Source: VRUE01 sp963742535 (GTDB lineage: Bacteria; Actinomycetota; Thermoleophilia; Solirubrobacterales; 70-9). Taken from it: a stretch of 64,000 bases of DNA. The position numbers and the translations under genes were made by a program. Where the stretch lies: contig CAVUMC010000002.1 in assembly GCA_963742535.1 (NCBI GenBank), positions 992,001 through 1,056,000 of the forward strand, in the 5' to 3' direction. The notes under the pieces are model-generated. The model worked only from the letters and a program-made list of their open reading frames with translations. It was not told the DNA's origin and searched no databases. Of the stretch, positions 58,687-64,000 are shown one piece after another (position 1 is the first letter of the stretch; the number at the start of each line of letters is the position of its first letter).

Positions 58687-59526
58687 CTAGGCGAAAGCTT
58701 GAGCGGCGCGGCGGCGCAGGTCCGCGTTGAGCATCCCCGTCACCTCGCTCGGCACGCTGCCGGCAGCGGGGATGGCGTCGCCGATCAGGCCGCTGGAGCG
58801 GAAGCCGAAGAGCGGTGCGTCGACGCCGAGGTCGCGAATCTGGCGGACCAGCTTGACCGCGCTGGCGGTATCGGCACGGGGGCCACAGAGCACGATCGCG
58901 GTCGGGTCGAGAGCACGCAGGGCGCGCTCGAGGCGCTCGTCGCCGAGCTCGTTGGAGAGCATCAGCACACGGAAACCGGCGCGACGCAGGGTGAGGTCGA
59001 GGGCCTGGCTGTGCACGGCCTCGGCATCGGAACCGCGGCTCGAGTCGAGCAGCAGGATGCCGGCCGGGCGCGAGGCGGCGGAGGCGAGACGGCGGGCGCT
59101 GTGCAGCCAGCCGGCCGCCCAGCGCGAGGCGAATTCGAGCTCGGCCTCGCGGTCGGGGTCGACGGCGAGGCGATCGATCGCCGGCAGCAGCAGCTCCTCT
59201 ACGGTCCGCTCCAGCGGTCGCAGCGCCAGGCTCTCCTCCATCGCACGATCCGCCGTCTCCTCGTCGAAGCTCTGCAGCGCCGCCAGCAGCCCCTCGTCGC
59301 TCGCCGGCGCCGCCTGGCGCTGGCGCGCCAGCTCGATCGCCGAGGAGATGTTGCCGGTCTGGGCAAGGGCGTCACGCAGGGTCTGCAGCTCGACCAGCTC
59401 GTAGTTGCGGTGGTTGCCCTGGGTGCGCTTCGGCGTGGGGTAGCCGTAACGGCGCTCCCAGCTGCGCAGCGTGTTGGGGCTGACTCCCAGAACTTCGGCG
59501 GCGGCGTTTGTGCGGATTCCAGGCAT
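58687..59526 (-). CDS. MerR-family regulator with cobalamin-binding-like domain
   Basis: From ATG 59526 the protein has 279 residues. The N-terminal MerR helix-turn-helix has L-G-V-S-P-N-T-L-R-S-W-E-R-R-Y-G and the wing. A helical B12-binding-2-like part and a flavodoxin-like C-terminal domain follow, as in CarA/CarH. The expected cobalamin-ligand histidine motif (D-x-H-x-x-G) is replaced by D-S-S-R-G-S, so B12 binding is doubtful. A 17-bp palindrome lies upstream. Confidence 0.87.
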   Translation of the reverse strand: MPGIRTNAAAEVLGVSPNTLRSWERRYGYPTPKRTQGNHRNYELVELQTLRDALAQTGNISSAIELARQRQAAPASDEGLLAALQSFDEETADRAMEESLALRPLERTVEELLLPAIDRLAVDPDREAELEFASRWAAGWLHSARRLASAASRPAGILLLDSSRGSDAEAVHSQALDLTLRRAGFRVLMLSNELGDERLERALRALDPTAIVLCGPRADTASAVKLVRQIRDLGVDAPLFGFRSSGLIGDAIPAAGSVPSEVTGMLNADLRRRAAQAFA

Positions 59527-59609
59527 TTCAGATCGTTCGGGCGTGCTCAGCGCTGTTCGCCCTGCATGGCATCTTCCCAGCGAAAATCCAGGTTTACGCA
59601 AGTTATGGA

Positions 59610-59626
59610 CAGATTTGCGAAATCTG
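59610..59626. promoter_or_regulatory. Perfect palindrome upstream of the MerR gene
   Basis: CAGATTT (59610-59616) and AAATCTG (59620-59626) flank a 3-nt centre. It ends at the stop of the GGDEF-like gene and is about 85 bp before the MerR start. A regulator dyad is the simplest reading. Confidence 0.5.
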
Positions 59627-60316
59627 TCAGCGATCTTGCAAAGTGCCGACGCCGACCGGCTGGCCCACTGCACGGGCTCGCCACATCGCCTCGTCGGCTT
59701 TCTTCAGCAGCTCGTCGGCGTCGTTGCCGTGCTCCGGGCAGGCGACCACACCGGCCGAGACCGAGATTCGCAGCCCCCCCGCCGCCTCCAGTTCGTCGAG
59801 CATGCGCAGCAACCGCTCGGTCATCTGCACGCCCTCGACGGTGGACAGGTTCGGGGCGAGGACGCAGAGCGCGTCCTCCTCGAGCAGGAAGGTCTCGTCG
59901 ACGATCCGCACCGCCTCGCGCAGGGCGGCGCCGACGACGGTCAGGACCGTCTCCCGCGCCTCGGCGTCATCGCGTGCGCCGGGGCCCTCGACGTCGAAGA
60001 CGACTAGGCCGAAGGGGTGGCCGTAGCGCTTGTTGGTCTCGATCAGCTGGTCGAGCCGGCGACGCATGTGGCCGGGGTGGAAAAGGCTGGCGTGGGCGCA
60101 GTTCCCGGTATCTGGTGCCGGTTCACCGGCAGCGGCCGGATCGGTCGCCGGCACCGCCGGCAGGCTCTGCTCGCGGACCGCGGCGACGGCGGTCGCCGCA
60201 ACCGAGCTGAACTCCTGCGCCAGCTTCTGCGCCGCGTCGGCGAAGACCTCGCGCGCGGCCTGCTCGATCGCCGACTCCTCCCGGCCCTTGTCCCTTGTCG
60301 GTGCTTGCGTCGCCAC
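59627..60316 (-). CDS. Degenerate GGDEF-domain protein
   Basis: The 229-residue protein has a helical first part and a GGDEF-like domain from about residue 75 (H-M-R-R-R-L-D-Q-L-I, then G-L-V-V-F-D-V-E-G, and later V-S-A-G-V-V). The signature GGDEF is replaced by L-E-E-D-A (145-149), so cyclic di-GMP synthesis is unlikely. It may bind a nucleotide or act as a scaffold. It lies upstream of the MerR gene in the same direction, 100 bp away. Confidence 0.8.
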   Translation of the reverse strand: MATQAPTRDKGREESAIEQAAREVFADAAQKLAQEFSSVAATAVAAVREQSLPAVPATDPAAAGEPAPDTGNCAHASLFHPGHMRRRLDQLIETNKRYGHPFGLVVFDVEGPGARDDAEARETVLTVVGAALREAVRIVDETFLLEEDALCVLAPNLSTVEGVQMTERLLRMLDELEAAGGLRISVSAGVVACPEHGNDADELLKKADEAMWRARAVGQPVGVGTLQDR

Positions 60317-60448
60317 TGAAAGACCTTCTCGAAAGCAACGGACGGCAGCACCGCAAAAGCTCGCTAATTGCGCACCGACACTTGTCTAGAAAACATGTCC
60401 GCGCACGAAATGTCTTGTCCGCAGGGCAGACTGGACGTTTGGCCGTGC

Positions 60449-61051
60449 TCAGTCGAGGCTGCGACGACCGGCGAAGGCCTTGCCCAGGGTGACCTCGTCG
60501 GCGTGCTCGAGGTCGGCGCCGACCGGCAGCCCACTGGCCAAGCGAGTGACAGAGACCTGACCGCGCAGCAACTCGGCGATGTGCAGCGCGGTCGCCTCGC
60601 CGGTGGTGGTCGGGTTGGTGGCGAGGACGACCTCGCGCACCTCGCCCGCTCCGACCCGGCGCACCAGCTCGGCGATCTTGAGATCGTCGGCGTCGACCCC
60701 GTCGATCGGCGAGAGGGCGCCGCCGAGCACGTGGTAGAGGCCGCGGTACTCGTGGGTGCGCTCGATCGGGATCACGTCGGCCGGCTCCTCGACCACGCAG
60801 ATCGTCTCGCGGTCACGCTGAAGATCGGTGCATATCCGGCAGCGCGGCCCCTCGGCCAGGTTGAAGCACTCCTCGCAGAGCCCGACCTTCTCCTTCACCT
60901 CGACGATCGCGGCGGAGAGGGCGGCGGCCTCTTCGTCGGGAGCGCGGAGGATGTGGAAGGCGAGCCGCTGCGCCGTGCGCTGGCCGATGCCGGGCAGGCG
61001 CGAGAGCTCGGCGACGAGGCGCGCCAGCGGCGCCGGGCCCTCAGCGCTCAC
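60449..61051 (-). CDS. recR: Recombination mediator protein RecR
   Basis: The 200-residue protein has the helix-hairpin-helix L-P-G-I-G-Q-R-T-A, the C4 zinc finger (two Cys at about 59 and 62, two at about 71 and 74) and a Toprim domain. It helps RecF and RecO load RecA on gapped DNA. It overlaps ebfC by four bases in the usual dnaX-ebfC-recR order. Confidence 0.97.
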   Translation of the reverse strand: MSAEGPAPLARLVAELSRLPGIGQRTAQRLAFHILRAPDEEAAALSAAIVEVKEKVGLCEECFNLAEGPRCRICTDLQRDRETICVVEEPADVIPIERTHEYRGLYHVLGGALSPIDGVDADDLKIAELVRRVGAGEVREVVLATNPTTTGEATALHIAELLRGQVSVTRLASGLPVGADLEHADEVTLGKAFAGRRSLD

Positions 61052-61380
61052 ATTCCGGGGAGGCCAGGGAGGCCGCCCGTGATCCCGCCCATTTTCGACT
61101 CCGCAAGTTGCTGGGCGGCGCGAAGGCCCTCGTTGACCGCGGCCTGCACCATCTCGGCGAGCATCTCTACGTCCTCGGGGTCGACCGCCTCGGGATCGAT
61201 CACGATCTCGCGCAGGGTCAGGTCCCCGCCCATCTTCACTTTGACCATGCCGCCGCCGGCGCTCGCCTCGACCATCTCGTCTTTGAGCGACTCCTGCGCC
61301 TGCAGCATCTCGTCCTGCATCTTCTGCGCCTGCTTCATCAGCGCATTGACGTCGAAACCTCCCGGACCGCCTCTGGCCAC
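61048..61380 (-). CDS. ebfC: YbaB/EbfC-family nucleoid-associated protein
   Basis: The 110-residue protein matches the family: an N-terminal helix (M-K-Q-A-Q-K-M-Q), a central sheet with V-K-V-K-M-G-G-D-L-T and a C-terminal helix. It binds DNA as a dimer. Its GTG directly follows the TAA of the upstream gene, with GGAGGAGG before it. Confidence 0.95.
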   Translation of the reverse strand: MARGGPGGFDVNALMKQAQKMQDEMLQAQESLKDEMVEASAGGGMVKVKMGGDLTLREIVIDPEAVDPEDVEMLAEMVQAAVNEGLRAAQQLAESKMGGITGGLPGLPGM

Positions 61381-61746
61381 TTAACCGACCTCCTCCGCGT
61401 TGAACTCGCTCTTCAGTTTCTCCACCAGCGCATCGTGATCGATCTTGTCCTCGGAGGGAGCCTCCTCCGCCTCAGCTGGCGGGGCCTCCTCCTCGAGCAG
61501 CACGTACGTGGGGCGCAACCTCTCCCCCATGACGTCCTCGATCGCGTCCGCCATCAGCTCCCGCTTTTCCGGCGTCTCCGCCTTCTTCTTGTTGAAGGTG
61601 AGCTCCGCAGGGAAGCCGACCTCCAGCCCCTCGCCGTCGAGTTTCACCGGGCGAGCGCCGTCGAAGGTGGCTGCCAGAGCCGGGCTGGTCTCACGCAGCT
61701 TGTCGAGAACCGCTTGCCAGGTATTGACCACTTCCTCGAAGGTCAC
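61381..61746 (-). CDS. Separate tau C-terminal-like domain of DnaX
   Basis: The 121-residue protein starts W-Q-A-V-L-D-K-L-R-E-T-S-P-A-L-A and goes on with a V-K-L-D-G-E-G-L-E-V-G-F-P segment. That is the pattern of the C-terminal domain of DnaX tau, normally fused to the clamp loader. An acidic tail follows. Its GTG overlaps the dnaX stop (GTGA), with the reading frame -1 relative to dnaX. It probably binds the DnaX clamp loader or polymerase in trans, unless a frameshift makes the fusion. Confidence 0.78.
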   Translation of the reverse strand: MTFEEVVNTWQAVLDKLRETSPALAATFDGARPVKLDGEGLEVGFPAELTFNKKKAETPEKRELMADAIEDVMGERLRPTYVLLEEEAPPAEAEEAPSEDKIDHDALVEKLKSEFNAEEVG

Positions 61747-63164
61747 GGGACCCGCGGCCCTGACCCGACCTCGGGAGCCGTGTCCTCTGTGGACACCTCA
61801 GCATCAGGCGTCGGAGCTTCGACAGGCGGCTCGGGCTCAGACGGCACTGGAGTCTCAGCATCGGCGTCGGACTCTGCTTCGTGGGAGGAGTGCGTCTCTG
61901 CCGCGGGTGGCACCGTAGGGGGGCCCGCCGCCGAGGAAGCTTTAGCTACCGGAGGCGGTGGGGGGTCCCCTGCGGTGACAGGACCCGCGGCCCGAGACCC
62001 ATTCGTCCCACCCTGCTCCAACCTCTCGATCCGCCTCAGCAACCCCTCTGTCGACGGATCCAGATCAGGCCGAGCTGCCTTGAGCAGCGCGATCTCTACG
62101 GCCATGCGGGCGTCATCGCCCTCGCGGACGTTGGTGAGGGCGTTTGCGAGCTCGTCGATTGTGCGGACGAGAGCTGCTGCGCCGACGGCGTTCGCTTGAG
62201 TTGTCAACCGTTCGGAGTCGGTTGCCGTCACTACAAACGTGTTTGGCACCTCCCCCACGGTCTGCGTCACCAGCAGATGGCGCAGGTGTGCCAGGAGGTC
62301 GCGGGCGAATTGGGCGGGGTCGCGGCCGGAGCGGGCCATCTTCTCGACCCCGAGCAGAACGCCCTTGGGGTCTTCGGCGGCAACCGCGTCGACGGCATCG
62401 AAGAGCAGCTCGGCGTCGGCCGCACCGAGCAGCTCGAGCACGTCGGCGAGCTTGACCTCGTTGCCACCGAAGGCGACCAGCTGGTCGAGCGTGCCGAGCG
62501 CGTCACGGAAGCTGCCCGAGGCGGAGCGGGCGATCATCGCCACGGCGGCGTCCTCGGCCGTGATCCCCTCAGCCGCGGCGACCCGCTGCAGCACCTCGGA
62601 GATCTGCTCCAGTGAGGGGCGCTGGAAGTCGAAGCGCTGGCAACGGTCGGCGATCGTCGCCATCACCTTGTGCGACTCGGTGGTAGCGAGGACGAAGACG
62701 GTGTTGGGCGGCGGCTCCTCGAGCGTCTTGAGGAAGGCGTTCCAGGCCTCCTTGGTCAGCATGTGCGCCTCGTCGAGGATGTAGACCTTCCAGCGGCCGC
62801 CGGTGGGCGCGTAGGCGACCCGCTCGCGCAGGTCGCGCACGTCGTCGACCGAGCGGTTGGAGGCGGCGTCCATCTCGATCACGTCGATCGAGGTGCCTGC
62901 GGCGATCGTCACGCACGATTCGCATTCGCCACAGGGGGTGACGGTCGGACCGCCGCGCTCGCAGTTGAGCGAACGGGCGAGGATCTTCGCCATCGAGGTC
63001 TTGCCGGTGCCGCGCGAGCCGACAAAGAGGTAGGCGTGGTGGACCTTGCCCTGCTCGACCGCGTTGCGCAGCGTGCGCACCACGTGCTGCTGCCCCACGA
63101 CCTGGTCGAAGGAACCAGGGCGGTGGCGGCGATAGAGGGAGATCGAGTCGCTCGAGGGCGGCAC
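61743..63164 (-). CDS. dnaX: DNA polymerase III subunit gamma/tau (clamp loader part)
   Basis: From GTG 63164 the protein has 473 residues. It has the AAA+ domain with Walker A (G-S-R-G-T-G-K-T-S), the zinc cysteines between Walker motifs, Walker B (I-L-D-E-A-H) and the sensor regions, then domain III. It ends in a Pro/Glu/Ser/Thr-rich linker. The usual C-terminal tau domain is in the next gene. A GATACACT -10 box ends nine bases before the GTG, so the mRNA is nearly leaderless. The longer open frame upstream is not coding. Confidence 0.95.
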   Translation of the reverse strand: MPPSSDSISLYRRHRPGSFDQVVGQQHVVRTLRNAVEQGKVHHAYLFVGSRGTGKTSMAKILARSLNCERGGPTVTPCGECESCVTIAAGTSIDVIEMDAASNRSVDDVRDLRERVAYAPTGGRWKVYILDEAHMLTKEAWNAFLKTLEEPPPNTVFVLATTESHKVMATIADRCQRFDFQRPSLEQISEVLQRVAAAEGITAEDAAVAMIARSASGSFRDALGTLDQLVAFGGNEVKLADVLELLGAADAELLFDAVDAVAAEDPKGVLLGVEKMARSGRDPAQFARDLLAHLRHLLVTQTVGEVPNTFVVTATDSERLTTQANAVGAAALVRTIDELANALTNVREGDDARMAVEIALLKAARPDLDPSTEGLLRRIERLEQGGTNGSRAAGPVTAGDPPPPPVAKASSAAGPPTVPPAAETHSSHEAESDADAETPVPSEPEPPVEAPTPDAEVSTEDTAPEVGSGPRVP

Positions 63165-63205
63165 TGTGGCCAGTGTATCCGCGCGCCAAACTCCCCCTCC
63201 TCGGC

Positions 63206-63250
63206 GGTGCAACGCTTTTCGGTGGTGGGACAACCGAAAAACGTTGCACC
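63206..63250. repeat. Inverted repeat between dnaX and the glycosyltransferase gene
   Basis: Arms 63206-63223 and 63233-63250 are complementary at 17 of 18 positions around a 9-nt centre. They lie upstream of both divergent promoters, so this may be a shared operator or cruciform. TTTTCGGTGG at 63216-63225 also occurs in the 10656-10775 element. Confidence 0.6.
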
Positions 63251-63282
63251 GTGACCGGGGCGGGCACCGATACCGTGCGCCG

Positions 63283-64000
63283 GTGCCGCAGCGGGCCCGC
63301 AACTGGCTGATTCCCCTCGCCTGGGTGGCCGGCATCTGTGCCGCGCTGCTGATCGTCTTCCCGCTCGGCTTCCCCAACTACGACACGATCTACGCGCTGG
63401 TCTGGGGCCGCGAACTGGCTCACGGGGTGAGCCCGGACTACGGCGCTGCCCTGCCCCCCACGCCGCACCCGCTGGCGGATCTGCTCGGCGTGGTGACGAC
63501 GCCGCTCGGCGACGGCGCGATCACGGTGACGATGGCCCTCGCCTACGTCTCGCTGGCGCTGGTCGTCTACCTCGTCTACCGGCTCGGCTCACTCTGGTTC
63601 GATCGCCCGATCGGCGCCGTCGCCGCCGCGATCGTCCTCACCCGCGCCCCCTTCCTCTCCAACGGCCTGCGCGCCTACATCGACGTCCCCTACATCGCCC
63701 TCGTGCTCGGAGCACTGGCGATAGAGAGCAAAAAGCCTCGCTGCGGCTGGCCGGTTCTAGCCCTGCTCGCCCTCGCTGGATTGCTCCGACCGGAGGCTTG
63801 GCTGTTCTCGGTGGCCTACCTGGTCTACCTACTGGTCGGTCCCTCACAAGCTCCCGCCACAACGGATGGAGCAGCGAGCTCGTCCCGCAAGGACGCTCCC
63901 GAGAGCGAGAGCAGGGCACCCCTCGAACGGGCGGATACTCAAAATGCCGGCCTAATTAGGCCGGCATTTGTCCGGGCGAGGGGCGCCCTGCTCTCGCCCC
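63283..64000 (+). CDS. Membrane glycosyltransferase-like protein, N-terminal part, cut by window edge
   Basis: GTG 63283 opens a frame that runs off the window (239 residues seen). A GATACC box ends about eight bases upstream, so a leaderless start fits. Residues 9-30 are the first membrane segment. The next loop has N-Y-D-T in place of the usual H-D-E-type acidic motif, and more membrane segments and a L-L-R-P-E-A-W motif follow, as in polyprenyl-phosphate-sugar-using transferases. The last ~40 residues in view are encoded by a large palindromic element (63906-63996) and are not membrane-like. Confidence 0.7.
   Translation, partial: MPQRARNWLIPLAWVAGICAALLIVFPLGFPNYDTIYALVWGRELAHGVSPDYGAALPPTPHPLADLLGVVTTPLGDGAITVTMALAYVSLALVVYLVYRLGSLWFDRPIGAVAAAIVLTRAPFLSNGLRAYIDVPYIALVLGALAIESKKPRCGWPVLALLALAGLLRPEAWLFSVAYLVYLLVGPSQAPATTDGAASSSRKDAPESESRAPLERADTQNAGLIRPAFVRARGALLSP
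63906..63996. repeat. Large palindromic element within the glycosyltransferase frame
   Basis: A perfect 28-bp palindrome (63942-63969) sits at the centre. Outer arms 63906-63925 and 63977-63996 are complementary at 19 of 20 positions. The total span is about 91 bp and the reading frame stays open across it. Confidence 0.75.

Noticed and set aside
1..64000. tRNA, rRNA, insertion sequence or prophage genes
   Set aside because: Reading both strands for T-loop patterns, transposase motifs and integrase motifs gave nothing convincing.

Overview
The window is GC-rich, gene-dense DNA from a bacterial chromosome. An actinobacterium of the Thermoleophilia/Solirubrobacterales type fits best, by inference. 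The supporting signs are high GC in third codon positions, many GTG and TTG starts, several genes whose -10 box lies directly before the start codon (leaderless transcripts), a cytochrome-free SdhA-SdhB-SdhE complex, and split or small proteins not laid out as in model organisms. I saw no tRNA, rRNA, insertion sequence, prophage or CRISPR array.

Layout. 1-5.5 kb: an end-truncated GT39-like glycosyltransferase, lon, hsp20, a small Cys protein, a fatty acid hydroxylase and an AT-hook/winged-helix DNA-binding protein behind a palindrome-rich AT-rich gap. 5.5-16 kb: central metabolism (mdh, icd, an AidB-type acyl-CoA dehydrogenase, sdhABE) with an M50 and an M28 peptidase that diverge from a pair of near-identical promoters. 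16-22 kb: a Na+/H+ antiporter, asd, lysC, small proteins and a secreted subtilase. 22-25 kb: a padR-MMPL-thioesterase operon with a clear palindromic operator. 25-32 kb: a phosphate island (secreted phosphoesterase, two zinc-ribbon proteins, pstB-pstA-pstC divergent from pstS) in which two promoter regions share the same unusual sequence blocks. 32-36 kb: ribH, a tandem pair of secreted paralogues and a nucleotidyltransferase.

36-50 kb is a long minus-strand exopolysaccharide locus. It holds GmhB, GmhA and HddA for an activated heptose, glycosyltransferases, two sulfotransferases, a Wzy-like polymerase, an epimerase, a Wzx flippase, a Wzz/BY-kinase-like fusion, the priming sugar-phosphate transferase and a LuxR-type regulator. 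Next to it, 50.2-56.5 kb is a lasso-peptide biosynthetic cluster: a precursor with the canonical leader pattern and an unusually long, two-cysteine core, an asparagine-synthetase-like cyclase, PqqD-like recognition protein, transglutaminase-like B2 protease, two HPr-kinase-like proteins and an ABC-2 exporter. This cluster is the most interesting system in the window.

57-64 kb: an ECF-like sigma factor, a secreted protein, a MerR regulator, a degenerate GGDEF protein, then dnaX (with its tau C-terminal domain as a separate overlapping gene), ebfC and recR. The window ends in a membrane glycosyltransferase reading frame that runs through a large palindromic element.
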